A DNA stretch of 64,000 nt from Actinoallomurus purpureus (GTDB lineage Bacteria; Actinomycetota; Actinomycetes; Streptosporangiales; Streptosporangiaceae). The notes beneath the pieces were generated by a model. That model saw nothing but the letters and a program-made list of their open reading frames with translations, did no database searches and was not told where the DNA came from. Below, one piece after another: positions 17,341 through 26,112 of the stretch (position 1 is the stretch's first letter; each line of letters opens with the position of its first letter). The translations under genes were made by a program, and so were the position numbers. The stretch spans positions 52,535-116,534 of the forward strand of contig NZ_JAMXMY010000029.1 of assembly GCF_024055795.1 (NCBI RefSeq), read 5' to 3'.

Positions 17341-17440
17341 CCGCGCCACTGTCACCGGCTCAGCAGCTGTCCCGCCTGCCCGGTCAGCCGCCCGCTGGAG
17401 AGCATGGAGACGGCCCGTGCTGCGGGCGGTCACAAGTCGT

Positions 17441-17550
17441 AGCGGACGTTTGTGGGCCATCGCCGGCAGGTGAGGGCACCGGCGGCGCAGCCGCAGGCGT
17501 TGGTGCAACGTCTGCGGCGGGTGGCGGGTGGTCGCCCTGAAACGTCCGCT
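17441..17550. repeat. 11-bp inverted repeat pair about 90 bp apart
   Basis: AGCGGACGTTT at 17441-17451 and its exact complement AAACGTCCGCT at 17540-17550 lie between the DUF1003 gene and the YciO-type gene. The second copy ends 16 bp before the downstream start. It could be a looped operator or a remnant of a small element. Confidence 0.6.
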
Positions 17551-17565
17551 CCTAAGCTGTCGTGA

Positions 17566-18186
17566 ATGGCCAAGTACTTCGACGTCCACCCGGACAACCC
17601 GCAACCTCGGGCGCTCCGTCAGGTGGTCGACCTCCTCCGTTCGGACGGGCTGATCGTGTACCCGACCGATTCGTGCTTCGCGCTCGGGTGCCGTCTGGGC
17701 AACAAGGAGGGCATCGACCGGATCAGGGAGATCCGCCGCCTCGACAGCGGCCATCACTTCACCCTGGTCTGCAGGGACTTCGCGCAGCTCGGCCAGTTCG
17801 TCCAGGTCGACAACGCGCTGTTCCGCTCGATCAAGGCGGCGACTCCCGGCAGCTACACGTTCATCCTGCCCGCGACGAAGGAGGTGCCGCGGCGGCTGCT
17901 GCACCCCAGGAAGAAGACCGTCGGTGTCCGGATTCCCGATCACACGGTCACCCAGGCGTTGCTGACCGAACTCGGCGAGCCGCTGCTGTCGAGCACCCTG
18001 CTCCTGCCCGACGAGGTCGAAGCCATGACACAAGGGTGGGACATCAAGGAAAGACTCGACCATGTGGTGGACGCCGTCATCGACTCCGGCGAGTGCGGTG
18101 CCGTGCCGACGACGGTGATCGATTTCTCCCAGGCCGAGCCCGAGATCCTCCGCAGAGGCGCTGGAGATCCGTCCCGCTTCGAGTAG
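17566..18186 (+). CDS. YciO/YrdC/Sua5-family protein (L-threonylcarbamoyladenylate synthase fold)
   Basis: 206 residues; ATG at 17566 with only a weak ribosome site. The family pattern is clear: LRSDGLIVYPTDSCFALGC (start of the ATP/threonine site), NKEGIDRIREIRRLDSGHHF, GSYTFILPATKEVPRRL and KTVGVRIPDH. Sua5/YrdC proteins make threonylcarbamoyl-AMP for t6A in tRNA. This short form without the Sua5 extension is closer to YciO, whose role is less certain. It is monocistronic. Confidence 0.88.
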   Translation: MAKYFDVHPDNPQPRALRQVVDLLRSDGLIVYPTDSCFALGCRLGNKEGIDRIREIRRLDSGHHFTLVCRDFAQLGQFVQVDNALFRSIKAATPGSYTFILPATKEVPRRLLHPRKKTVGVRIPDHTVTQALLTELGEPLLSSTLLLPDEVEAMTQGWDIKERLDHVVDAVIDSGECGAVPTTVIDFSQAEPEILRRGAGDPSRFE

Positions 18187-18352
18187 AACGACCGCTCATC
18201 GCGGCGGGAGGAGCTCCAAGCGGAGACACTGACGGTTCGTCAGAGGTGCTGGAGCCGCCCGGTCGGCTGGGTTTTCCGTTGCCGCCGGCGGAACCGGGCG
18301 GGCTCGCGGACACGAGCGCTCGTACGCTGCTCGCATCCGCGAGGCGTACCGC

Positions 18353-19387
18353 TCAGGGACGGATGAACACCTTGAGCGCCTCGCGCTCGGCCATCGCGCG
18401 GTAGCCGTCCGGCACCTGCTCCAGGCCGACGGTGCGGTCGAACACCCGGCCGGGCTCGATCCTGCCGTCGAGGATGTCGGGCAGCAGCTCCTCGATGTAG
18501 GCGCGGGCCGGCGCGGCCCCGCCGGTCAGCGTGATGTTGCGCATCAGCGTGTCGAATCCCATCGGGACCTCGGTGTACTGCGACACCCCGAGCCGGCTGA
18601 CCACGCCGCCGTCGCGGACCACACCGAGCGACGTCTCCAGAGACTGCCTGGTGCCGACGCATTCCACCACCGCGTGCGTGCCGTCGCCGCGGGTCAGCTC
18701 GCGGACCCGTTCGATGCCCTCCTCACCGCGCTCGGAGACCACGTCGGTGGCGCCGAAGTCGCGGCCGAGGTCGGTTCGATCGGTGTGGCGGCCCATCAGG
18801 ATGATCCGCTCGGCGCCGAGCCGCTTGGCGGCCAGCACCGCCGACAGACCGACCGCGCCGTCGCCGATCACCGTCACGGACCTGCCGGGTCGGACCCGGG
18901 AGGCCACCGCGCCGTGGTGGCCGGTGCAGAACACGTCCGAAAGGGTGAGCAGTGAGGGAAGCAACGCCGAGTCCTCGGCCACGGGCAGCGTGACCAGCGT
19001 GCCTTGCGCCTGCGGTACCCGTACGGCCTCACCCTGGCCGCCGTCCACGCCGTTCCGTGCCCACTGGCCGCCGTGGCGGCAGGAGGTGTGCAGGCCCTCG
19101 GCGCAGAAGTCGCAGGTGTTGTCGGCCCAGACGAAGGGGGCGACCACCAGGTCACCGCCCTTCAGCCCGGACACCTCGGCGCCGACGTCCTCCACGACGC
19201 CGAGGAACTCGTGACCGATGCGGTCGCCCTTCTCCGTCGCCGGCCTCGACCCGTAGGGCCACAGGTCGCTGCCGCAGACGCACGCGCGCAGCACGCGCAC
19301 CACGGCGTCGGTGGGTTGCTGGATCTTGGGGTCGGGCACGTCCTCCACCCGGACGTCACCGGCACCGTAGATCAATGTCGCTCGCAT
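18353..19387 (-). CDS. zinc-dependent alcohol dehydrogenase (MDR family)
   Basis: 344 residues; ATG at 19387 with GGAAGGAAG just upstream. The GroES-like half has CVCGSDLWPYG and GHEFLG (catalytic zinc) and CDFCAEGLHTSC (structural zinc-like cysteines). The Rossmann half has VIGDGAVGLSAVLAAKRLG. An NAD(P)-linked oxidation or reduction of an alcohol or aldehyde is expected. The MmyB-type regulator is divergent, 199 bp away, a common arrangement for an oxidoreductase and its own regulator. Confidence 0.92.
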   Translation of the reverse strand: MRATLIYGAGDVRVEDVPDPKIQQPTDAVVRVLRACVCGSDLWPYGSRPATEKGDRIGHEFLGVVEDVGAEVSGLKGGDLVVAPFVWADNTCDFCAEGLHTSCRHGGQWARNGVDGGQGEAVRVPQAQGTLVTLPVAEDSALLPSLLTLSDVFCTGHHGAVASRVRPGRSVTVIGDGAVGLSAVLAAKRLGAERIILMGRHTDRTDLGRDFGATDVVSERGEEGIERVRELTRGDGTHAVVECVGTRQSLETSLGVVRDGGVVSRLGVSQYTEVPMGFDTLMRNITLTGGAAPARAYIEELLPDILDGRIEPGRVFDRTVGLEQVPDGYRAMAEREALKVFIRP

Positions 19388-19586
19388 GACTTCCTTCCGA
19401 TCATTTCGTCTCGTCGGTGCTGAGAACCGACCGCCGCGCCAGGTCCCGCGCGCGGCCACCGCATCCACCTTCCCGGCCGTGCTCGCCGCGTGGCAGACCG
19501 TGCTGTGCAGGGGAGCGCCGTTCCGGGGTGTGACAGGGCCCCTCACACCGATGCCGCGCAGATCACGGCGCTGCCAGACTGGAAGC

Positions 19587-20486
19587 ATGGCGAGGCAGCA
19601 GCACAGCGGCGACGACGGCGGCACCGAGCTGGGGCGCTTCCTGCGCGCCCGCCGCGTCCAGGTGACCCCCGACGAGGTCGGCCTGACGGTCGGCCCCGGC
19701 CTGCGGCGTACGCCGGGGCTGCGCCGCGAGGAGCTGGCCACCCTGGCCGGGATCAGCATCGACTACTACACGCGCCTCGAACGTGGCAAGGAGACCCGTC
19801 CCAGCGCCTCCGTCGTCGACGCCCTCGCCCGCGCCCTCCACCTGGAGCAGGTCGAGCACGAGCACCTGCGCACGCTGGCCGTGCGCGCCGCCCGTACCGT
19901 TCCGGAGCCGCCAGTGGTACCCAGCCGGTCGGTACGGCATGGGGTCAGGTTGCTGCTGGAGAGCCTGCGGCCCAACCCCGCGTACGTGGTCGGCCGCACC
20001 AACGACCTGCTGGCCTGGAACCCCGGCGGGCTGGGGCTGTTCGCGGGGATCGAGAGCTGGCCGCTCAAGCAGCGCAACGTCGCGCGGTACGTCTTCCTGC
20101 ACCCCGCGGCCCGCGAGGTGTTCGACGACTGGGAGGGACAGCTACGCGGCTGCGTGGCCCGGCTGCGCGCCTTGGCCGGGACCGACCCGGACGCCCCCGA
20201 CCTGGCCCGACTCGTGGGCGAGCTGCTGCTCAAGAGCCCGGAGTTCGCGCGCCTGTGGGAGCGGTACGAGGTGAGGGGGCGCGCCTACGGGCGCAAGACC
20301 TTCCATCACCCCGCTGTCGGCAGTCTCACCCTCGGCTTCCAGTCCATGCAGGTGGAAGGCACCGCCGGCCATCGCCTGAACGCCTACCACGCCGAACCGG
20401 GCACCCCCGACTACGACGCGATCGTCCTCCTCGACATGGCCGTCTCCGAGCACGCTCCCAAACCCGCTCTCGAGCAGCCGCACTGA
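19587..20486 (+). CDS. XRE-family regulator with MmyB-like ligand-binding domain
   Basis: 299 residues from the ATG at 19587 (GGAAG upstream). The HTH_31-type domain covers residues about 12-85: LGRFLRARR, TPGLRREELATLAGISIDYY and TRLERGKETRPSASVVDALA. The MmyB-like domain covers about 115-285 (NDLLAWNPGGLGLFAG, ARYVFLHPAAREVFDDW, FHHPAVGSLTLGFQSM). Such proteins often sense fatty-acid-like ligands and repress a divergent oxidoreductase; here that would be the zinc alcohol dehydrogenase. Confidence 0.92.
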   Translation: MARQQHSGDDGGTELGRFLRARRVQVTPDEVGLTVGPGLRRTPGLRREELATLAGISIDYYTRLERGKETRPSASVVDALARALHLEQVEHEHLRTLAVRAARTVPEPPVVPSRSVRHGVRLLLESLRPNPAYVVGRTNDLLAWNPGGLGLFAGIESWPLKQRNVARYVFLHPAAREVFDDWEGQLRGCVARLRALAGTDPDAPDLARLVGELLLKSPEFARLWERYEVRGRAYGRKTFHHPAVGSLTLGFQSMQVEGTAGHRLNAYHAEPGTPDYDAIVLLDMAVSEHAPKPALEQPH

Positions 20487-20628
20487 CGGTTTCAGACGCG
20501 GGCCGCCACGCCCCCGGCGAGAACCGGACCCGGTGACGATCGCAGGGGCACGGCGCCCGAAGGCCCTCACGCGTTGACGCCGGCGGATCGGCGACGCCGT
20601 CCTCGCTACAGAAGGGTCATGCCACTGG

Positions 20629-20666
20629 GTAGACGCTGTCTACGAGTCTGTAGTAGACAATGTCTA
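20629..20666. promoter_or_regulatory. two TAGAC-N3-GTCTA operators, the second over the start codon
   Basis: GTAGACGCTGTCTAC (20629-20643) and TAGACAATGTCTA (20654-20666). The palindromic cores begin 24 bp apart. The second contains the ATG at 20660 of the TetR gene, so a bound repressor would block both promoter and start site. No Shine-Dalgarno is visible, so the mRNA may be leaderless. Confidence 0.85.
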
Positions 20667-21292
20667 TGCAGTCGGAGGCGTCTCTTCAGGACCGGCTTGT
20701 CGATGTCGGTGTGGAACTCGTGCTGACCGAGGGTGTCTCGTCGCTGGGCCTGCGGGAGATCGCCCGGCGAGCAGGGGTGTCGCACGGAGCTCCTCGCCGG
20801 TACTTCCCCACCCATCAGGCGTTGTTGTCGGCGATCGCCCGGCGCGGTTTCGCCGATCTGGCGGAGCGGTTCGCGGAGGCGGCCGACGACGCGGCGCCGC
20901 CGCGGGCGCAGCTGCGGGCGCTGGCCTGCACGTACGTGCGGTACGCCCAGGAGCGTCCGGGGATGTTCGAGCTGATGTTCCGGCACGACCAACTGCGCGG
21001 ACAGGCGCACGCGGCGGGCCGGCCACCGCTACGCGAGACGAGCCTGCCTCTGTTCGGCCGGATCGTGGAGCTCATCACGCGGCACCGGGAGCACAGGACT
21101 GGGCGGGGGAACGTCCCGGCGGAGGTGACCGCGGTCGCGCTGTGGGCGAATGTGCACGGCCTGGCCCATCTGTGGGGCTGGGGCAGCATCGGGCTGGCGC
21201 TGGGAGACGATGACTCGCCGCAGGCCGACGACCGCCTCGACCGGCTCATCACTGCGATCATCGACGCCCATCTGGGCGAGGCGGACGCGTGA
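20660..21292 (+). CDS. TetR-family regulator of the adjacent exporter
   Basis: 210 residues; ATG at 20660, or 20666. The helix-turn-helix lies at about residues 28-65 (LGLREIARRAGVSHGAPRRY, FPTHQALLSAIARRGF). The C-terminal domain (ELMFRHDQLR, TAVALWANVHGLAHLWGWGS) is the TetR_C_13/WHG type. It overlaps the MFS gene by GTGA. With the operators on its own start, it most likely represses this two-gene operon and is released by a compound that the pump exports. Confidence 0.93.
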   Translation: MSMQSEASLQDRLVDVGVELVLTEGVSSLGLREIARRAGVSHGAPRRYFPTHQALLSAIARRGFADLAERFAEAADDAAPPRAQLRALACTYVRYAQERPGMFELMFRHDQLRGQAHAAGRPPLRETSLPLFGRIVELITRHREHRTGRGNVPAEVTAVALWANVHGLAHLWGWGSIGLALGDDDSPQADDRLDRLITAIIDAHLGEADA

Positions 21293-22683
21293 GCGGTGCG
21301 GCACGGCGACGCCTGGCCCTCATGGTCAGCGCGGCGGGCGCGATGCTGGTCGCGCTGGACGGCACGGTGCTGATCCTGGCCCAGCCCAGCGTGCGGCGCG
21401 ACTTCGGTGCGAACGTGGCGCAGATGCAGTGGACCAGCACCGGCTACCTGCTCGCCGTGGCCGCGCTTCTGGTCATCGCCGGACGCCTCGGTGACCGGTA
21501 TGGCCATCGGCGGCTGCTGCTGTGGGGCCTGTTCGGTTTCGCGGGGGCCTCGGCCGGGATCGCGCTCGCGCCGGGCATCGGCTGGGTGATCGGCCTGCGG
21601 ATCGTGCAGGGCGTGTTCGGTGCCCTCCTTCAACCGGCGACGCTGGCGTTGCTGCGCCTGACACACCCGGGGGACCGGCTCGGCACGGCCGTCGCCATCC
21701 GTACCAGTGCCATCGGAGTCGCCGCGGCAGCCGGGCCCCTGCTCGGCGGCGTCCTGGTGGCGCACCTGGGCTGGCGCAGCGTGTTCGTGGTCAACGTACC
21801 CCTCGCGCTGGCGATCGCCGCGGTCGCCGTCGCGGTGCGGGTACCCGCACCGACAAACCGTCAATCACAGCGGCTCGACATCGTGGGCGCGGCACTGGTC
21901 GCGTGCGTGCTCGGCGTCGGGGTGTACACCCTGGTCGGCGTACCGACGCACGGCTGGACCGGCGGAGCGACCTTGGCGGGCCTGACCTGCGCCGCAGTCG
22001 GTACGGCGCTCCTGATCGCCCACGAACGCCGAACCGCCCATCCGATCGTGCCGGCCGTGGTGGCACGATCGGTCCCGGTGACGGCCGGGATGGCGATCCT
22101 CCTCCTCACCACCGCCGGGATGTTCGGCGCTCTGTTCGTCGCCACCTTCCTGCTCCAGGACGTGCTGGGACTCGACCCGCTCGCGGCGGGCCTGCGGGTG
22201 CTCCCGCTGACCGTGCTCATGGTGCTCGGCGCGCCGGTGGCGAGTGGGGTGCTGCGCCGGTACGGCGCGCGCCGCGCCGCCGCCGGTGGTTCGGTTCTGG
22301 TCACCCTGGGCATTCTGGGCATGTCCCGTCTCACCGGGGCCGACGCCGGGGTCGCGACCAGCGTGACCTTCGCCCTGCTGGGCGCCGGCTTCGCCGCCGT
22401 GATGGTCACCGCCACCGGTACCGTCGTCGGTGACGCGCCGGCCGGGTACGCCGGAGTCGTCGGCGGACTCAAGCAGACCGCCATGAACATCGGTCCCACC
22501 CTCGGCATCGCCGTCGCCGCCGGCCTGATGCAGGCAAGGACGTCCGGGGTCGCGGGCTCTCCTCCGCTCGGGACGCTCTCCACGTCCACCCAGGCGACAG
22601 GATCCGCACTGCTGGTCCTGGCCGCGGTCGCCGCCCTCGGGCTGCTCCCCGCTCTGCTGCTGCCCGCGCAGCGGAATCCCTGA
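21289..22683 (+). CDS. DHA2-family MFS exporter
   Basis: 464 residues; the GTG at 21289 overlaps the TetR stop. About 14 hydrophobic helices, with LDGTVLILAQPSVRRDF in helix 1, the motif-A text GRLGDRYGHRRLLLWG and the motif-C-like GVAAAAGPLLGGVLV. It is expected to be a proton-driven efflux pump for a small hydrophobic compound, controlled by the TetR protein encoded just upstream. Confidence 0.93.
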   Translation: MSGAARRRLALMVSAAGAMLVALDGTVLILAQPSVRRDFGANVAQMQWTSTGYLLAVAALLVIAGRLGDRYGHRRLLLWGLFGFAGASAGIALAPGIGWVIGLRIVQGVFGALLQPATLALLRLTHPGDRLGTAVAIRTSAIGVAAAAGPLLGGVLVAHLGWRSVFVVNVPLALAIAAVAVAVRVPAPTNRQSQRLDIVGAALVACVLGVGVYTLVGVPTHGWTGGATLAGLTCAAVGTALLIAHERRTAHPIVPAVVARSVPVTAGMAILLLTTAGMFGALFVATFLLQDVLGLDPLAAGLRVLPLTVLMVLGAPVASGVLRRYGARRAAAGGSVLVTLGILGMSRLTGADAGVATSVTFALLGAGFAAVMVTATGTVVGDAPAGYAGVVGGLKQTAMNIGPTLGIAVAAGLMQARTSGVAGSPPLGTLSTSTQATGSALLVLAAVAALGLLPALLLPAQRNP

Positions 22684-22784
22684 TGCCCGAGCCCAGCAGA
22701 CTGCCTCCCCGTGGGCGAGGGAACGCTCCATGCGAGGGCAGGACGCCATTAGACGACGCTCCAGCATCCACAGGAGAAGAGATC

Positions 22785-23405
22785 ATGACTGAGTACGATG
22801 TCGGCCGGACGGCCGTTCTGCTGGTCGACCCCTACAACGACTTCCTCTCCGAGGGCGGCAAGGTCTGGCCGCGCGTGAAGGACGTCGCGATCGAGGTGGG
22901 GCTCCTGGAGAACCTGCGGAAGGTCGTCTCCGCGGGCCGCCAGGCGGGCATGCAGGTGGTGTTCGTCCCCCACCGCCAGTGGGAGGAGGGCGACTACGAG
23001 GACTGGGATCACCCCAACCCCACCCAGCGGCAGGTTCAGGAGCGCCACACGTTCGCCCGGGGAACCTGGGGAGGCGAGTTCCACCCTGACTTCCAACCCC
23101 AGGCGGGCGACGTGGTCGCCCGACAGCACTGGGGCCAGAGTGGCTTCGCCAACACGGACCTGGACTTCCAGCTCAAGCAGCATGGCCTCAGTCACGTGAT
23201 CGTGATCGGGCTGCTGGCCAACACCTGCGTCGACACCACCGCCCGCTTCGCCATGGAACTCGGCTACCACGTGACCCTCGTCCGCGACGCCACGGCCGCC
23301 TACAGCGCCCAATTGATGCACGCGGCCCACCTGAACGCCCCCACGTACGCTCACTCCATCACCACCACGGCGGACCTCGTCCAAACTCTCGAAGGGGCGC
23401 GCTGA
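22785..23405 (+). CDS. isochorismatase-like cysteine hydrolase
   Basis: 206 residues; ATG at 22785 with CAGGAGAAG upstream. The catalytic set is visible: Asp in LLVDPYNDFL (near residue 16), Lys/Arg region QAGDVVARQHWGQSGF, and Cys in LLANTCVDTTARFAMELGY (near residue 147). Members hydrolyse isochorismate, nicotinamide, carbamoyl groups or related amides. It starts about 100 bp after the exporter gene and could be in the same transcript. The substrate is unknown. Confidence 0.9.
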   Translation: MTEYDVGRTAVLLVDPYNDFLSEGGKVWPRVKDVAIEVGLLENLRKVVSAGRQAGMQVVFVPHRQWEEGDYEDWDHPNPTQRQVQERHTFARGTWGGEFHPDFQPQAGDVVARQHWGQSGFANTDLDFQLKQHGLSHVIVIGLLANTCVDTTARFAMELGYHVTLVRDATAAYSAQLMHAAHLNAPTYAHSITTTADLVQTLEGAR

Positions 23406-23481
23406 CGATGACCCGTCTGGGCATCGTCTCTTCGGGAGTGGTTACGATCAGGGACCACGGTCGCTCTGGTGGAAGGGAATC

Positions 23482-23715
23482 ATGTCCGATCAGTACGAAG
23501 CGGTGTTCGCCCGATACGACACCGATGGAGATGGGCGGCTCGCCGTCGACGAGGTGACCGCGGCGATCGCGGGGATGTTCCCGGCGGCCGAGGTCGATGA
23601 TCTGTCGGGGATCGTCAAGGCGCTGTTCGCCGAGTACGACACTGATCACGACGGGCTGCTGTCGGTCACTGAGTTCGTGCCACTCGCCGACAACCTTCCC
23701 GAGCTCGCTGGTTGA
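23482..23715 (+). CDS. small EF-hand calcium-binding protein
   Basis: 77 residues; ATG at 23482 behind GGAAGGGA. Two canonical loops: DTDGDGRLAVDE near residue 13 and DTDHDGLLSVTE near residue 53, each with acidic residues at positions 1, 3, 5 and 12. It is a calmodulin-like cytoplasmic Ca2+ buffer or sensor of the kind common in actinomycetes (CabC-like size). It has no obvious partner here. A larger EF-hand protein is encoded at 63439. Confidence 0.9.
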   Translation: MSDQYEAVFARYDTDGDGRLAVDEVTAAIAGMFPAAEVDDLSGIVKALFAEYDTDHDGLLSVTEFVPLADNLPELAG

Positions 23716-23890
23716 TCCGTCGGTAGTGATCCGGCCGACGCCGAAACCGCGGCACGAGCGGCCCCGGCCGGGGACGCCGCAGACCGAGTGAGCCGGTCGG
23801 TGAGGTGCGCTCGCCGCATCTTCTGAGGCCCGCCGGAGGCCGGACGGTCGTCGCGGCGTCCGGCGGTTGCTCCGTCCGGGCGGGGTGAGC
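23716..23890. other. non-coding stretch before the gene fragment
   Basis: No coherent reading frame. It leads into the minus-strand Fn3-like remnant; together with it and the BVMO promoter this makes a 455-bp gap between genes. Confidence 0.4.
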
Positions 23891-24064
23891 TCAGCGGTTG
23901 GTGACGTCGAAGGAGGCCGACCGGCCGCCGGCGGAACTGTCGTCCGCGTAGACGTCGATGGTTCCGGGCTCGACGACGAACCGGCCGAGCCGCCTCCGTT
24001 CGTCGATGTGGATCGATTGTTCCCGCACCTGAACGATCACGGACCGTATCGTGGGGGCGACGCA
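23891..24064 (-). pseudogene. C-terminal fragment resembling the Fn3-like tail of a secreted glycosidase
   Basis: The minus-strand frame between an in-frame TAA at 24065-24067 and the TGA at 23891 reads APTIRSVIVQVREQSIHIDE, then LGRFVVEPGTIDVYADDSSA and SASFDVTNR. The VVEPGT.DVY..DSS pattern resembles the last beta-strands of the fibronectin-III-like domain that ends family 3 beta-glucosidases. The rest of the gene is gone. The family call is tentative; that it is a leftover is more certain. Confidence 0.4.
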
Positions 24065-24069
24065 TTAAA

Positions 24070-24081
24070 TCAACCGGTTGA
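24070..24081. promoter_or_regulatory. 12-bp perfect palindrome upstream of the monooxygenase gene
   Basis: TCAACCGGTTGA sits in an AT-rich patch (TTAAATCAACC...) 90 bp before the monooxygenase start. A second half-site-like GTTGA follows at 24089. It is a plausible operator for a regulator encoded elsewhere. Confidence 0.55.
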
Positions 24082-24170
24082 CTGAATGTTGAGGGTGCTG
24101 TTGCCTGGTTCTGCAAGCACGACGGAGTCGTCTATGGCGTCTGCCTTCAGAAGAGGAACGAGGACAGTCA

Positions 24171-26000
24171 ATGCCCGGCCCCCACGCCTCGTCCAGCTCC
24201 ACCCCTTCCGACCCGCAGAACCCCGGCTTCGATCCCGATGCCCTCCGGGCCCGCTACCGCGCCGAGCGCGACCGCCGGATCCGCCCTGACGGCAACGCCC
24301 AATACCGAGGCACCAGTGGCGAGTTCGGCTACTACGCCGACGACCCTTACGCCGATCCGGAGTTCGCTCGGGACCCCCTTCACGACCGGGTCGAGGCGCT
24401 GGTCATCGGCGGCGGGTTCGGCGGTCTGCTCGCCGCCGCCCGGCTGCGGCAGGTGGGCGTGGAGTCGATCCGGGTGATCGACAAGGGCGGGGACTTCGGC
24501 GGCACCTGGTACTGGAACCGTTATCCGGGCATCCACTGCGACATCGAGTCGTACATCTACCTGCCGCTGCTGGAGGAGGTCGGTTACATCCCCGGGTGGA
24601 AGTATGCGCCGGGGGAGGAGATCCGCCGGCACGCGCGGGCCATCGCGCGCCACTTCGGTCTCTACGACGACGCCTGCTTCCAGACGCAGGCGACCGAACT
24701 GCGGTGGGACGAGGCGGGGTCGCAGTGGATCGTCGGCACCGACCGGGGCGACCGCATGCGGGCGCGCTACGTGGTGATCTCCAGCGGAACCCTCAGCGAG
24801 GCCAAGCTCCCGGGCATCCCCGGGATCGAGACCTTCAAGGGACACACCTTCCACACCAGCCGCTGGGACTACGACTACACCGGCGGCGACGCGAACGGCG
24901 GCCTGACGGGGCTCGCCGGCAAGCGGGTGGCACTCATCGGCACCGGCGCGACCGCGATCCAGGTCGTGCCGCACCTCGGAGCCGACGCCCGGCACCTGTA
25001 CGTGTTCCAGCGCACGCCCTCCTCCGTCGACGTACGTGACAACCGTCCCACCGACCCGGAATGGGCCGCGTCGCTGGAACCAGGCTGGCAGCGGCGCCGG
25101 CTGGACAACTTCCTCAAGGTCGTCACCGGTGTCCGGGCGGACGAGGATCTGGTGAACGACGCCTGGACCAGCAGCGCCCGGCTGCAGGAGAAGCTCGTCC
25201 CGACCAACGCCTATGCGGACATCCCGGCCGAGGAACGCGAACGCGCCTACGAGATCGCCGACTTCCAGAAGATGAACGAGATCCGTGCCCGCGTGGACGC
25301 CGTCGTCGAGGACCCGGCCACGGCCGAGAGGCTCAAGCCCTGGTACCGCTACATGTGCAAGCGGCCCACCTTCAGCGACACCTACCTGCAGACCTTCAAC
25401 CGGCCCAACGTCACCCTGGTCGACACGGCCGACACCCACGGCGTGGAACGGCTCACCGAGACCGCCGTCGTGGTCGGCGGCGCCGAGTACGAGGTCGACT
25501 GCATCATCTTCGCGACCGGCTTTGAGACGGGCATCTCGGGCGTGCTGTCCGGACGGCTCCCGGTCTACGGCCGGGACGGCCACACCCTGCTGGGCTCCTG
25601 GCGGAACGGTCCGAGGACGCTCCACGGCTTCTACGGCCACGGCTTCCCCAACCTCTTCCATCTCGGCACGCTGCAGAAGGCGGCCGCCGTGAACTTCGTG
25701 CACGTTCTCGACGAACAGGCCGTCCACGTCGCGGAGGTCGTCGCCGAGGCCCGCAGGTGCCAGGCCCGGTACGTCGAACCGACCCCTGAGGTCCAGGACG
25801 CCTGGCTGGCCACCCTCAGGGAGAACGCGCCCGACCTGTACCGGTTCCAGGCCGAATGCACCCCTGGCTACTACAACAACGAGGGCATGCCCCGGGAGCG
25901 GAGCGAGGCGTACGGCGACGGACCGGTCGCCTTCTACGAACTCCTCAGGCGCTGGCGCGCGAACGGCGGCATGAGCGACGTCCTGGTCGAGGGCGAGTGA
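24171..26000 (+). CDS. flavin-dependent Baeyer-Villiger monooxygenase
   Basis: 609 residues; ATG at 24171 with GAGGAACGAGGA upstream. It has two Rossmann motifs, IGGGFGGLLAAARL near residue 76 (FAD) and IGTGATAIQVVP near 262 (NADPH). Between them is the type I BVMO fingerprint FKGHTFHTSRWD (FxGxxxHxxxW). The N-terminal extension of about 70 residues (DPDALRARYRAERDRRIRPD) is usual in cyclopentadecanone/steroid-type BVMOs. It should insert oxygen next to a ketone to give an ester or lactone. The SDR downstream could supply the ketone from an alcohol. Confidence 0.95.
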   Translation: MPGPHASSSSTPSDPQNPGFDPDALRARYRAERDRRIRPDGNAQYRGTSGEFGYYADDPYADPEFARDPLHDRVEALVIGGGFGGLLAAARLRQVGVESIRVIDKGGDFGGTWYWNRYPGIHCDIESYIYLPLLEEVGYIPGWKYAPGEEIRRHARAIARHFGLYDDACFQTQATELRWDEAGSQWIVGTDRGDRMRARYVVISSGTLSEAKLPGIPGIETFKGHTFHTSRWDYDYTGGDANGGLTGLAGKRVALIGTGATAIQVVPHLGADARHLYVFQRTPSSVDVRDNRPTDPEWAASLEPGWQRRRLDNFLKVVTGVRADEDLVNDAWTSSARLQEKLVPTNAYADIPAEERERAYEIADFQKMNEIRARVDAVVEDPATAERLKPWYRYMCKRPTFSDTYLQTFNRPNVTLVDTADTHGVERLTETAVVVGGAEYEVDCIIFATGFETGISGVLSGRLPVYGRDGHTLLGSWRNGPRTLHGFYGHGFPNLFHLGTLQKAAAVNFVHVLDEQAVHVAEVVAEARRCQARYVEPTPEVQDAWLATLRENAPDLYRFQAECTPGYYNNEGMPRERSEAYGDGPVAFYELLRRWRANGGMSDVLVEGE

Positions 26001-26112
26001 GAAGGGCGAAGGCGGGGCGTGACCGAGGCACGCGCCACTTCGCCCTGAGGAGAAGGGGCACCCGGCCGGCCATCCGTGCCGCGGGCGGCTTCACAGCGAG
26101 AAGGAGCACCAA

